A stretch of 64,000 nt of DNA, from the NCBI RefSeq assembly GCF_910594005.1, contig NC_057819.1, forward strand, positions 123,911,669 to 123,975,668, given 5' to 3'. Position 1 is the first letter of the stretch; every line of letters starts with the position of its first letter. Source of the DNA: Cervus elaphus (Eukaryota > Chordata > Mammalia > Artiodactyla > Cervidae). Position numbers and translations under genes: made by a program. The notes beneath the pieces are model-generated. The model searched no databases. It saw only the letters and a program-made list of their open reading frames with translations, and was not told the origin of the DNA. Positions 40,701-55,700 of this stretch are shown here, piece by piece.

Positions 40701-43700
40701 CTGGGACCAGGTGAAAAAAGTGTCCCGCTCCAGTGCGGGGCCTGATCGATAACTTCAGGTGAGTCAATCCTCCAGAGACTCAGTTCCCCACCTGCAGAAG
40801 GGCTTATCTGAGCTCACCTCACTCCCCACTGGACAAGGAAGGGCCATCAGATGGTCCCTGGGACCGGGGACTCAGCAGCCATTATTACCTACGCCCGCTC
40901 TCTCCGAGGCTACGATCCCAATACACATGCGGTCCTGGAACACGGCGGCAGCTGACGGGGTCTCTTCCGGGACTCGGAAGTGGTGAGCCAGGTAGGCCTG
41001 GATGTCCTTGAGGGGCGCCTGGGGGGTGACGAGCACCTTGTGCTGGCTGAAGGCCGAGGGGAGGTAGCAGTGCTCCCGTTCACAGTCACAGACCATCACG
41101 AGCCGGTAGTGCGTCCGGTGGGGCTGCATGCACAGCCTCCGGAAGAGCGCCTCTGCCCGGCAGGCCACCTCGTAGCTCAGCTGGTCCGCATACAGCAGGC
41201 TATAGACCCCGAGTCCCTGGGAGCCTGGGGTCAGGCAGCGACGCAGGAGCAATGCCACCTCCTCGAACGTGGTTTCTGGGGTGCAGAGCAGCACTTCATC
41301 GTAGGTGGGTAGGGGCTGGTGTCGGGTCCGCATGTAGATGGCCAGGGCGGCTGGCAGCACCTCAGAGTGGCCACAGACGATGAGGTTGGGCTGGCCCTCC
41401 TGTAGGCCGTGGGGGAGCTCCCGCTGCACAGGGGGTCCAGCCATCCTCGCCAGGTGGGCCAGACAGCGGCCAAGGGCGTCCAGGTCCAGGCAGTGAGGCA
41501 GGAAGGCACTCATGCATGTCATCGAGCATTTCATGATGACCCTCAGCTTGTCCACCAGTCTGGGCTCAGAGAAGAGCAGCAGTGGCAAGTCTTCCACCAC
41601 TGTACTCTCCTGGTGGCTGCTGGCCCTTCCGCCGGGCCCCCTGCAGGCCTCCGAGACATCCCCCGGGGTGCAGCTGCCTTTGATGAAGGACAGCATAGTG
41701 AGGGCAGCGGCGCTGGGCGTCTGCCCCCCGAGCTCCGAGCTCAGGTAAACCAGCTGCTCAGCGGTGTAGTAGTTGAGGTAAAAGTGCTCAGCTCGCTTCT
41801 CTGCCACGAATCTCTCCCAGTGGCCCAAGAAGTCCTCCAGCTGCCGGCAGAGGGCTTCCAGCAGCTGGACGACTGGCCCGCCCTCCACCAGTGGGCCCAC
41901 TAGCCTCAGACAGAAGTCCAGCCGGATGGAGACACCCTTTAGGGGGGTGCAGTACACCTCGGCTGACCAGGCCCTGAACAGCAAGTTTCCAGCAGAGTAA
42001 AGGTTTATAAACGACTGGACAAGCCTCTGAACGTTGCAGAACACCTGCAGAGAGAGGACATGTAGTCTAGAATAACACAAACAGAGTTATAATTTGAAGG
42101 GCTGGGGTTCATGGCCCTCCATGGTTCACCGTGGGATCTCAAGCATGAGATTGATCATGGAAGGTCTCCCTTTCTTATTTCCATAATCTCTTTCTCAGGA
42201 AGCAATATGTTGTGAAGATAAAGGATATCATTTATAAAGTACAAATGAACTTTACAGAGTAAAAACTCATTACCAAAAGGAGAGACTGTTACATAAACCA
42301 ATATGCCTTTACCATTGTGGTTACTGTGGATTTTGATGAACAATGTCCAACTACATCTTTAAGTATTTGGGGATGCTTGCTGATTTACGGAGCAAATGGA
42401 CATCTCTTTGGGTCATGAATTCGAAATACATGCACTCTGCAAGACCCACTGGCTCTACTCCCCACAGTTTTAAGAGCAGAGTGATGCCTATGAATTAAAG
42501 ACAAACTCAATCCCTTCTGACTTTCCAGGCACCTCAGCAGTGAGAGTGCTCAGCCCAAACAGATGGGATTAGGACACTTGCTCCAACGTAGATACAAATC
42601 CTTACCTCGGAAAATACCTCTACGACTTCAGCATTGTTGTGTTCTTTCTTGCCAGACATCAGCATCAATTTGTTCAAAAGTTCTTTCAGCTCTTCTAAAG
42701 AGTACTCTCGCTTCTCCTCGTGGCCTCCCTGGCCCTCGGGAAGGATTAAACGAACAACTGTGTCTGGGGAAATCTGTGGAACAGGGCACAGTCAGAGGTC
42801 GATTTGGGGAGGCAGAAACCCCCCGACGACAGCAGCCCTAAGAGCCTCCTGCAGCTGTGCCTGCGACGTGAGGCTCACCTTTTGGCCATGCGTGGGAGCC
42901 TTGATCACATAGATGCCTCTGCTGTTGATCGCTGTCGCCAGGGACAGGGACGAGAGCTCCACAGACCCATGACTCTCCTTCACTGTCTTCAGCCACTCGA
43001 GGTTCCGGGCAGAGTCACGCTGTCAGGACAGAAGGAGAGAAAATGGGCTGAAGCTTAGGCGTGATCTTCTTCCTGCCACTCTCCCCACCTCTGCCTCCCA
43101 GGGACAAACGCCTCCCCTTCTCTGGCCCAGAATGCTGTCACCCACAGGGGAGGCCTCCCTCATCTGCTGCCCACCACTGCCACGGGCTTTGGCTCTCCCT
43201 CCTGGGTCACGCGCTGTTGCTACAATGGACTGTTCCCCTGTGTTCCCACCCAGTGCCCTGGATCCGTGGATGGGGAGCGAGAGGCATGAACTCAGCTCTC
43301 TGTGAGAAGGCGGCTGTCAGCCGGGCCCTAACCGGGGTAGTGCTGACTGAAACAAGCATGTGAGCTGTGTGTGCTCCTGCCGTTCCTGTTCCCTCCCTCA
43401 CCCCGGAGGGGCCTCAGCCATCCTGTTGGGCAAGTTATGAACTACAGGCTTACTGGAACCCTGGTACAGCTGATTTATGTACATGGAAATGTTTTCTTTT
43501 CTGATTAAAAATGAATCTGTGCCAATTGCGGAAAGTATGGAAAAATACCGAAATGTATAGCATATTAACTAACAATTACCTCCATTCAGAGAAAACCACT
43601 GGTAACATTTTAGCACATTTCCTTTCAATCTTTTTTCCCATATATTTCCACCAGAGAGATCACTCTTATTTACATGCAGTTTTATATCCAGTTTTCTAAC

Positions 43701-46700
43701 AATAGGACAGAGAAAGTGCTTCCATATGGGAAGAAAAACTGTTTTCAAACATCCTTTTAAAAGGCTGCATTAAAAGCCTGCCATGTGGGTGTGCAGTCGT
43801 GCCGCTAGTGTTTCTAAGTGATGCTTCACTAAACTTAACCTGCTCTGGAGCCAGAAATAAGACTCACCAGTTTCGTGGGCAGGTTGTGGTCATTATCCAG
43901 AGCCTTCCACAGCTCTCTCAGGTGTTGCATGAACTCATCAAAACCCGCACTTGTGTCCAGCTCATAGAGCAGGGGCGCGTAACCCTGCACAGCATCGTGG
44001 AAGCAAGCCACCCGGTCCACGTCAATGTCGTTCTCCCCCGCAGAGATGGAGGCCAGGTCCACGAACACCTTCAGCTCGGTGATGCCTGGGGCAGGAGGGG
44101 TAGATGAATGCAGGGCCACCCTCTGATGCCAGGAGCCCCCAATCTGGAACAGTGCTCCTTACTGATGCTATACCTGGATAGTGGACTTTTAGGGTTTTCC
44201 CACTCTGCTTCAATAAGAACTTGGGCACTTTTTCTTTTGCCATTTATGTTGTTGTTTAGTGGCTAAGTCGTATCCAACTCTTTTGCAAGCCCATGGACTA
44301 GCCTGCCAGGCCCCTCTGTCCATGGGATTTCCCAGGCAAGAATACTGGAGTGTGTCGCCATTTCCTTCTCCAGGGATCTTCCCGACCCAGGGATCGAATC
44401 TGACTCTCCTGCTTGGCAGGCAGATTCTTTACCACTGAGCCACCAAGGAAGCCAAGTCATTTATGTTGATACTACTGAACAAGACCTGACCTTACTGAAC
44501 AACACCAATGTCTGGGCATTGCATGGAGTTGTTTTGTGTCTTATTTCATGTAATCCATGTAATATTGCCATTTCATTATCAAAAGTAAGCTTAGCTGGTA
44601 AATAACATGTTGACAGTCATCTACAATCAACGGCTGCTTACTAATCAAACGAAGCAGTGAAGCTGGGATGAGATGAACACGCAGCCCATCCCCTGTTCCT
44701 GGACAGCAGGGCCATATACCTTCCTTCTTTCCTGCCTCCTTCTTCGCTCCATACATTAATTCTGCCAAAATCGCCCAAGCCACATAGCTAAAAAGACTGC
44801 CAAGCCTGTGTGCAATAATAAGTAGATGCAAATACATCTAGAAGACAAGGCTGCCTTGGCTTCTAGTAAAAAAAAAAAAAAATCAACCAAAAGAAAAAGC
44901 TAAAGGGACATAATTTTTAAAAAATGATCACCTGCTGTTCACAGCATGCATCCAGAGTGAGAGGGGAAAAAAGTAGCCAAGGAAATGGCTTTTACACCAG
45001 CAAATGAGTGATACTATCTTGATATAAATTCTACCTACAAACCTAGGCACACCTTGCACATTTACCTAATGAATACAGATGAAAACTTGCTAAGAGACTA
45101 GATTTTAATTATTCCAATCACTAAAATAAAAGGAGAATTATAGGAGGTGATGGAGGGCTAATTATAGTTACAATGGCAATCATATTATAAGATATAAATG
45201 TATTAAAGCAATGTGTCATGTATCTTAAGTTTACGTAATGCTACAAGGAAAATAGTGAAGTGAAAGCCGCTCAATCGTGTCCGATTCTTTGCGATCCCAT
45301 GGACTATACAGTCCATGGAATTCTCCAGGCCAGCATACTGGAGTGAGTAGTCTGTCCCTTCTCCAGGGGATCTTCACAATCTAGGGATCAAACCCTGGTC
45401 TCCCACATTGCAGGTGGATTTTTTACCAGCTGAGCCACAAGGGAAACCCAGGAATACTGGAGTGGCTGGCCTATCCTTTCTCTAGCAGATATTCCCAACC
45501 CAGGAATTGAACCGGGTTCTCCTGCAATTGCAGGCAGATTCTTTACCAACTGAGCTATGAGGGAAGCCCTTATGTGTAAAATACATTTCAATTTAAAAAG
45601 TTTGAATGTAAAAAATGCAGAACATGATCGAGGGAGTGACTGCCCAGAAGTTTGGGAAGACCACCCCATGAACCATCTAAAAACTCTCCAGCCTTCTGGC
45701 CACCACAGTGATGGACTGTACCTCTGAGAGCCTCCTGGACCCAACTAATGAACTCCTTTCTCTGGGACAGCTCCTCCAGACACTGACACTGAGTCTCATT
45801 GATATCCTGCAGAAGCTTTTTGACACGGATAATTTGCTGGTTGATACGGTCCAGTTTTTCGTGGCGAAAGTTGTCCAGGACAGTCTAAGAAAGTCATCAA
45901 GAAAGCTGTGAAAGACAGTCTGCAAGACAAGGCAGTATGTGGGCTAAAACTGGCTCCTGGACCCCCCAAGAAGAACTATGCTGACAATCCCAATAGTCCC
46001 TCCTACCAAACTTCTAAAACTGACACTAGCAGTCACACTACTGGTAAACAAAGGTAAAAACAAAGCCCTTGGCATATTCAGGCATTGAATAAAATACAAA
46101 TCACCCTGAAGGAAGCTGTGAAATCATCTTGCCCAGCTTTTCAAAGCCAGAGATCTGGGATCTCCCCCCTGCCTCACCCCTAACCCCAGGAGTCCCCAGT
46201 AAATAACTTACAAAGCTCAGTAAGGTGTGGAGAACACTGAAGTCACCAGTCAGGCCCAAAGTCTCTTTGACCTTCCAGATGACCTTGGCTGAGTCAACAG
46301 CCTGATGCAGGTGATGGTATTCCTTGATCTGCTGGACTCGCTCCTTGATCCAATCCTTCTGATCTCTGGGATATAGAGCACACATGGTCTGGAGGTCTTC
46401 AGTTAGGACGCTGTAGTTATTCACAAAGTCCTTGAAGATGTCATCAATTTCCCCAAAGGTGACCTCCCCTGACTTCAGATCCTGATATAGTTTTGTAAAC
46501 CTTTTGAAACTAGGACAGTATAAACATTCATATACCTCTTCAGGCTGAAATTTATCCCTTTCCAAGTTCTCTTCTGACTCACTCAGCTCCTGTGCAGCTT
46601 CTGCCCAGAAGATCTGGAAGATGTGACTGTCCTTTAGCAAATATGCATTTTGGGCCATTTCTTGGACTTCGGGGCTCAGGTTATAATGTGTTGTCTGCTT

Positions 46701-49700
46701 TGAGTCAAGGGAGGTGGCTGACAAAGTCACTGTCACAACTTGGTTTAACTTTTTCCCACGGAGGTCTTCCGAATGTCTTTCAGCAATCTCTCCAAAATCC
46801 ACTTTTGAAACCATAAGAGAATGTCAAGTCAAACTCTACTCACAATATCATTTTGTTTTACTCTCCCAGTTTTCACTCCCCTTGCTGCTCTTAAGGAAAT
46901 GCAAGTGAACACACTTGCTGCCATTTGTTCTCAGTGAGTGTCCCTAAATCTCCACCCTCACCTTGCTCATCAGTTTTCATGACAAAGAAGGCTTTGCAAC
47001 TTCTGGGTGAAGATGACAGTTTGAAATCTGCACATGTTTCCACTCCCTCCCCAAATCCTGCTGCAATGACAGAACTGAGATTGTTTTTCAAAAGCCATAA
47101 AGCAACAGGGCTGGGAAGTATAGAAAAGGAGACCACAGCAACAAAACTTTGGAACTTGAAAAGCAGATGTGCTGGGGGTAAACAGTGTTTCAAGCCTGAG
47201 AACTTGGGGTCTTAGCCCATAGTGGGGAAAGCTGAGATTCTGCCAGGTGTCTGTCATCACCGAATTTCCCACATGCACAGACCCTGGCTGCACAGATGCT
47301 GGAATTTGGGAGGTGGTGATGAGATAAGGAGGACTGGGCTGAAAGTCTGTATAACAAGTCATCCAACAGGCTCGTTTTCATCCCAACCCATTCCATCAGC
47401 AGGCTGAAGGCACCTCCTCCACCCTGGCATGCAACAGGTAATTTATATTCTAGAGAGGCTCTAGAGGGCTCACAGACGGCTCTCTGGATTCGGGGCGGTC
47501 TCGGGTACATGGCAGAACAAAGGCATTTCCAGACACCTACCGTTCGTCAGGAAGCTAACGGTTGGTATGTGCCACTAAATTTGAGAAGCTAGAAAGGAGA
47601 AGAGAGGACACAGGGAGTAGAAGGAAGGACTGGCGCTAGATACGCATCTTAGATGCTGAGAACCTTCCAGCCCTCATTTCTGTCTTGACTCCTAGAGACC
47701 TGGCAGGCAGCCCTATATCTTCCAGGCAAGAGACTGGTGATCTGAGCAGCCCAAGAGAGAGGCGCTAAAGATACAGGCTATTTCAAAGCCTAGCCACCCC
47801 ATCCTCAGAATCCCCCACCAGGGCATTAGTCCCCTCTCTTAATATAAACAGATAAAAAAGAATTCTAGACAGAGGGGCAAAGCCTTAAACATGAAAAATA
47901 GACATTAAAACATACCAAGAGATAAAAGCAACTTGGAGGAAACAGGAAACTATTTAAGAAAAAGAAAATCTCTAAATCAAAAATATAAAAAAATCTCAGA
48001 AAGATATGATACTATAACCATGAACCAGAACAGGATAGTATGGGAAAAGGATCACTCAAAGCAAAGAGTTCTTGTAAATTAAATACAAGTAAGAAGAAAA
48101 AGTAAAAAATTTAATGGCAAGGTTAGAAGGAAAACTTAAGAAATTGCTCAGAAAACAGAACGAAACAAAAGACATGGAAAATGAATGGAGAGAAAATATA
48201 TGGACATTAGATGACTATTCCAGGAGGTCCAATATCCAACTGTGGATTCCAACAAGAGAAAAAGTAATCACTTAACTGACACAAGAAGTTTCCCCAGAAC
48301 TCAAGGACTTGGATTTCTACATTACAAAGACCCACTTAAGTATGCCCAGTACAGCAGATGGGAAAAAGACCCATTCCAAGGAACATCATTATGACATTTC
48401 AGAATAAGCGGGACAAAAAAAAAAAAAAAAATCTCAAGAGCTTCCAGGGAGAAAACATGTCATCCACAAAGGATTAGAATCACAACTGGCTCTAAACAGT
48501 GACCCTGCAGAGATAATGGAGCCAGGAACCCCAAATCCTGAAGGAAAGATCTGCTCCAACAACAGATCTCCTGTGAGGGCAGATGTTTTCAGACAGGCAA
48601 GAACTCCTGGGCCCCTTACTCAGGAGAAACAGAGTGTGTATTTCACTATACACAGGAGTGAGAGCAGGGAGCCATGACACCCAGGATACAGATCCAGCCA
48701 AGAAGAGAGGCAAGATACCCCTAGGATAGCTTATCTCTGGTTTGGCGAGATTTTATCTGAAAAAGCAAATGGATCTCCTTTTGAGGAAATTCAAACAGTT
48801 GGTAGAATCTGAATTGAATTTAAAAAGTAAATACATTGAAAACAAAGCATAGGACAAGATAAGAATTTTAAATCTAGAGAGGACAGTTTACATAAGAAAT
48901 GGGAAAGAATAATGGCTCGGGTGGAAAGAGTGCTAAATGTAAATCATAGTCGTGACTTTAAATCCTGAGGGCTGATGAAATTATGATAAAATTGGAGGGA
49001 AGTGAGATTGGAAAAGCTATGTGTATAAGACAGAAATTGGAAAAACAAGGAAATTTAAATTTTAATTTTCCATAAATGATAATGTTTAAACCTGAAAAAT
49101 CAAGAAGCAGGCTATTTAGTGCTATGTCAGTAATTACCAAAAAAATTTTAACTTCATTAAAAATTAATACATTAGAAAAAGCCTCCCCCCTCCAAGATAA
49201 AGGGCTTCTATTCTGATATGTTTTTAATCATATTCTCCTTTGACCCTTCTCCCCTGAGGACCTTTCAATTTTGTTTATTTTAATGCTTTAAGAATATCAC
49301 CTTTTATCACGTCTTTTACCCTGCCACACAACTTCAGGAGAGAGTCAACATTTGTCTTCTCTTTCTTTAGAGTGAATAGTTCATTCTTCCTCAGACTCAG
49401 CACTTCCTTCATAGTTTGTTTTCTGTCTTGGATTAAAGAACTTTTACTCTCTGGGAAAAAAAAGAAAGGAAAGGAAGTCAGTAGAAATAACAAATACCCA
49501 TTTTGTGTCAAGCCATTTCTCGAACCTCCCGTGAACGTGCTCCACATGCTGGGCTGTGGGACGGTGATGCCAGAGGCTGTATGCACGGCTACTCCAAGAC
49601 GTCCCGTGTCAGTCAGGAGGAATAAAAACAACCAGTATTCTAACGTGGTCAGTATTTTATCACTTCCCCTAATTTTCCTGAGGATTAGAAGCCGTCCTCT

Positions 49701-52700
49701 GACAACTTCCTGGAGAGAGAAGCCATCATAAAGATGACAAAGATCACCTCTCTGTAAGACACACAGGCAAAGAGAGATGCTTCTGAGCTCCCAACTCCTC
49801 AGGAGTCTGAAGTCCACATCTCAACATGATACTTACGTAACTGCCAGATGTCGAGGAACCGATCCATGTGTTCTAGGATCAGCTCCAGGTGCCCAACTAA
49901 AACTGTTCCATTGATGAGGTCATTTGTAACTTTTGTCAACACAGAGTCCGCAGTGGCCATCAACTTCTTGCCTTCCTTGGTAATATTTGCTAATATTTCC
50001 TCGTTGGTTCCTGACCAAGTTAAGAAGAGAGTTAAAACGGTAGGCACCCCACTTCCTTCCCACATTAATGGATTTCCAGTAACCTCCTATTGCTCTGCCC
50101 CAACTTTCATATAACAAAGCAAAGTCACCCTGTATTCCCAGGTATATTTCTCACATTCTTTAGAGGGCAGGATTTTCAAACATGCTTAGTTGAACCACCA
50201 GAATTTTCCTTTCCCAGTAATATTAGGATCATACATTTGGGTCATGTCATTAAAAGCAAATATAGAGGCTTTATTCACAATTGCAAAATCTTGGAAGTAC
50301 CCAAGATGTTCTTCAGTAGGTGACTGGACAAACCATAGTCCACCCACACAACTGAATATTATTCAGTGGTTTAAGAAGTGAGCTACTAAAAGGAACCTTT
50401 GATGCATATTGTTAAGTAAAAGAAGCCAATCTAAAAAGGCAACAGAGAGTATGATTCCAACCATATCCCTTTCTGGAAAAAGGCACAACTGTATAGGAGA
50501 GGAGAGGGAAGGGATGAACTGCTGGAAAACAAGGAAGTTTGAGGGAAGTGAAACTGTTCCGTAGGATATGGTATTAGTGGATGCACAATGCTAAACATTT
50601 GTCAAAATCCACAGAAAGTATAGGAGTAAACCCTAATGTACACACTGGACTTTACTTACTAATAACATATCAATATTGGCTCATTAGTTATAACAATGGT
50701 ACTGAAGCAAGATGTTAATAATAGAGGAAATTGTGTGGTTGAGTGGGTAGATACGGGAATACTCTGTACTTTCTGCTTAATTTTTCTGTCAACTTAAAAC
50801 TGCTCTAAAATATGAGGTCTGTTAATTTAAAAGACACAAATTGAATATTTTCAAGTGAGTAGCTTTTAATAGACAACAACAGAACAAGAAGAGCCAAGTC
50901 CATCTTCTTATCTGATCACTACAAAACTCTGGCATGAGAGGAACATGGGTATTTTTTTGTTTATTTTTTTAAGACCGTCTCAGTAATTTGATGAAATTGA
51001 CACTCACAATAATCTGTGGTGCTTGTCCATTAGATCTGAACCTATGACTCACACATAAACCTGAATATAACATTTTTAGGGCAACACACGTTTCCCCTCT
51101 TTGGTCACAAACACTGGGGTCATGGAGGGTAGGGGTGCAAGAATCAGGCAGTACTTAGTTTTTGCTAAGGTCACCAGTACTGGACTGGACATTTACATGG
51201 ATCTCAGAATAAGAAAGACAGGGCTTTAGATACAGACACACTGGGTTTGGATTTCAGTCCTTAACACTTATTATCGGTGAGACCTTAGGTAAGTCACATT
51301 GCACTCTCCACCTCAGCCCTTGGTCTGAGGTTACTATGTCAGCCCAGTAGCTGGAGTATAGCAGGTATTCCATGGACGGTGGCTTTCAGTGTTAGTTCTC
51401 AATTATAATACAAGATACTCTGAGCCTTCCTGGGTCTGTCCATCCAAGCTGCTTCTTTTGACAAACATCAACCCAATCTAACGGACTAACAGGTCAAACA
51501 CTCTGCCGCCACTCTTGAGTCAGGAGGTGCCACTGGACAGATGCTCCCAGCACCCTCCATGAACATACCATATAACTTGAAGAGGTGCTTGACGTCTGGC
51601 CATGTGAGCAGGTGATTCAAAACCCCACCCAAGTCGTCTACAAACTCCTCTCTACTTCTTGGCCAGGACTTGGTGATCACAGCAGACACAAGGTTGCCAC
51701 ATTTTTGCAAGTCATTATAAGAGATTTTCCCAAGGATACTGGTTTGAGACTGTAAAAACATGAATAAAGAGAGGGATATTTAGAAGGTTATATGGTTGAT
51801 TTACTTTTTAACAAAGAAGCAAATTACCTACCCAACAGCATTTCAGAAGTCTCTCATAACTAGTTTTACAATGCCTCAAAAAGCCAAAAGAGTAAATAAA
51901 ATACTTAACTTTTCTGAGGGCATTTCCATTTTCCTGTCCACTGTCTCCTTAAGATTGAACACTGGGGATGTGGAAACAGGTACCCACAGAGATACTGACA
52001 CAACCCACAAATTACCCCCTTTTCTCTTGCTCAGTGCCATTTTTCTTGGAACTTTCACATTATTAAAAACATCAAACATAATACAAGTAACCATTAATAT
52101 TGGTACTTTGGTATTATTAACTGTAATTATTTTACAGTTGCCTACAAACAACACACACATTTTAATTCTCTTCCTAAGTGAATTGATAAAATCTTTTCAA
52201 CTCTAAACATTTTTCTTCCATAATGCCTTGTTAACCTTTGGGGTCTTTTACTGCATGCTAAGCAAGGGATAATACCAAGGGTGGGTGAGTGGCAATGATA
52301 ATAATGAGGCATTTAGGAAAAGCCTGCAAGATTGCTGGAGGTTACATGTGAGCTGCTTGATGCAAAACAATAGCAGGAAGCTGAGCGCACTTTACAGAAT
52401 GGGTAGAGAACACTGGATTTCAGGGTGGGGAGGGGGATGCCCAGAGCCCATTCTTTGCTTGGGTGCAGAGTCTCGGAACCAGCAGTGCTTAATAGACTTT
52501 GGTTGGTGATGTCAGAAAGCAAGGATGCATGCAAATGCAGTTCCTGAGTGGGAAAGGTTGTTCACCTGGCAGACCGAGCCCACGGCTTCAATGGCACACA
52601 TCTCAAAGCATTTCGCCACACTGTCTTCTGCACCTGCAGCAACCCAATTAGAGTTGCAGAAGGCAGAAATCTGGAAGAGAGGCCTCTCCTGCAAGACGGG

Positions 52701-55700
52701 AAGACGAGGGTGTGAGAGGTTAGGGGTGCCACACTCTCAGACCCTGTGCAATGAAAACACCCTAGTAATTTTCACTTTCCTAGTGTTGTATCAGCTCCCC
52801 ATTACTGTGGCCTTCTTCCCATCCCACGAGAAGCACGTCCTCCCCGCCTCTAACCATTAGACCAAAAAGGCCAAAATACCTACTTAGCAGAAAAAGCATC
52901 TGGCACAGCAGCTTGCAAAAAACAGGTGAAACTGAAAGTGAGAGTCACTCAGTTGTGTCCGACTCTTTGCGACCCCATGGACTATACAGTCCGTGGAATT
53001 CTCCAGGCCAGAATACTGCAGTGGTTAGCCTTTCCCAAGGGATCTTCCCAATCCAGGGATCGAACCCAGGTCTCCTGCATTGCAGGCAGATTCTTTACCC
53101 ACTGAGCTATCAGGGAAGCCCGCAAAACACAGGTAAACTTTTAAAAAAGATTTCTTCCTTGCTTCTCTTTTCCTAAAAAGACCCATTTAACAATTACATA
53201 TAAGCCTCTCATGTGTTTTTAAAAAGCTGAATCCTCTAGGGTCACAGGCCTTAATTAAAAATGGGGAGCACTTTTGTGTTCTCCCCTAGTTGTCACTGGG
53301 TTTAACAAGGCTCTTGTCACCAACAGGCCGCTTAGAGCAAAAAGCACGTAGGCTTAATTAGTGCCTATTTGAACTTCATACAAGTCAAGGGTTCCCCTGG
53401 TGGCCAGAAACTGTGCCCTTATTCTTTTCTGGGATACCATCTATGGTCAAACTATTAAGGCTGAATCAGAAACAGAGTCACCTGCAGTCATCACAGGTAC
53501 TGGCTAGTCCATGTGGTCTGGTTCCAAAAAGAACATCCCCTGCCTTTCAGTACCTGTTTGAGCCTCCCTGCCATGTCCCTCAGCAAGGATTCCTTCCAGT
53601 CATACTCCATGGGGAAGTTTATTTCCACCAGTCGCCTCCAGACCTGCAAAATCCACAAATAAGGGACAATCACTAAGACACCTAGATGCCACCATGGATT
53701 TCTGTAAAAGAAGGCAATTACGGTCAAAGAGCACAATGCTTTGAGGACACGTGGGTTCAGACTCATTTTTGTCCAGTTGTCTGCTGTGTCACTGGTAAGT
53801 CAGGGCAACCCACTTTAGCCTCATAAAACCAAGGGTCCTGACTGGACCAGGTCACCACTATGGTCCACTACTGCTCTTCATCCAGAAAGGATTTCCCTCC
53901 ATTGTTTTAATTTCAAAAAATTTCAAACTTAAGAGAAAGTTGCAATAACAGCATAAGGACACCCATATACTTTCAGCTAGACTCCCCAACATTTAAAGTG
54001 GCTGCCCTTTCTCTTTCTCTTCTGTGCTCCCTTTAGTCTATCTAGAAACAGGCATTGTCTCCGCTGAACCAGAGTTGCAGATGCCGTGCCCCTTGGCCCA
54101 TAAGTCCTGCACAGGCATTCCCAACCCCATGGCCCTTCTGCTACACACAGTAGTTCAGGTGTCACTCTGAGGCCCGTTCACTCGGATTGACATCTTTCTC
54201 ATCTTTCTCCCTGCCCACATTTTGCCATTATTCATTAATCAACTAACTGGGTCCAGGGTCCAACTGAGGGACACATGGCATTATCATGTCTCCTTTCTAG
54301 GGAGTTCTCCAGCCTTTTCTTTCTTCCTTTATGACAGTGAAAACACTTTTTTGCTTTCCCATTATGGTTTATTGCAGGATACTGAAGATAGTTCCTTGTG
54401 CTATATAGTAGGATCTTGTTGTTTATCTGTTTTATACGTTAATAGTTTGTATCTGTTAATACCAAACTCTTTAATTTATCCTTCTCCCACCTCCTTTCCC
54501 TTTTGGTAACTAACAGGTCTATTCTCTATGCCTGTGAGTTTATCTCTGTTTAATAAATAAGTTCATTTGTGTTTTATTTTCAGTTCAGTTTAATTGCTCA
54601 GTTGTGTCTGACTCTTTATGACACTATGGACTACAGTACACCAGGCTTCCCTGTCCATCACCAACTCCTGGAGCTTGCTCAAACTCTTGTCCATCGAGTC
54701 AGTGATGGCATCCAACCACCTCATCCTGTCATCGCCTTTCCCTCCTGCTGTCAATCATTTCCAGCATCAGGGTTTTTTCCAATGAGTCATCGCATCGGGT
54801 GGCCAAAGTAATGGAGCTTCAGCTTCAGCGTCAGTGCTTCCAATGAATATTCAAGTCTGATTTCCTTTAGAATTGACTGGCTTGATCTCCTTGCTGTCCA
54901 AGGGACTCTCAACAGTCTTCTCCAACACCATAGTTCCAAAGCATCAATTGTTTGGCATTCAGCTTTCTTTCTGGTCCAACTCTCACATCGATACATGACT
55001 ACTAGAAGAACCACAGCTTTAACTATACAGACCTTTGTTGGTAAAGTAATGTCTCTGCTTTCTAACATGCTGTCTAGGTTGGTCACAGCTTTTCTTCCAA
55101 GGAGCAAGCGTCTTTTAATTTCATGGTTGCAGTCACCATCTGCAGTGACTTTGGAGCCCAAGAAAAGAAAGTCTGCACTGTTTCCATTGTTTGCCCATCT
55201 ATTTGCCATGAAGTGATGGGACTGGATGCCATGATCTTAGTCTTTGGAATGTTGAGTTTTAAGCCAACTTTTTCACTCTCCTCTTTGACTTTCATCAAGC
55301 GGCTCTTTAGTTCCTCTTCGCTTTCTGCCATAATGGTGGTGTCATCTGCATATCTGAGGTTATGGTATATGTGTTCTATTTTAGATTCTGCATATAAGTG
55401 ATAGTATTTGATATCTGCCTTTTTCCATCTGACTTACTTCACTTAATATGATAATCTTCAGTATGATTATACTCTTCTGGCCATTACTCATTTTCATAGT
55501 CAAATTGCCTCAGATTTGGCTAGTGAGAGCCCCTGCAGGCAGCTTCTGTTTCCTTTTTTTAAAAAAAATGTAATAATCTTAGAGGAACAGAAATATTGCA
55601 AAGATAGTACAGAGAGTTTCAGTTAACCCGAGTGCTAACACTTTACGAAGCCATAGTACAGTTGTGAAAACCAAAATTAGCATTGATAGATTACCATCAC

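Noticed and set aside
40980..41903. Plus-strand open frames opposite exon e14
   Set aside because: This GC-rich coding exon produces antisense open frames by chance; no family resemblance is seen.
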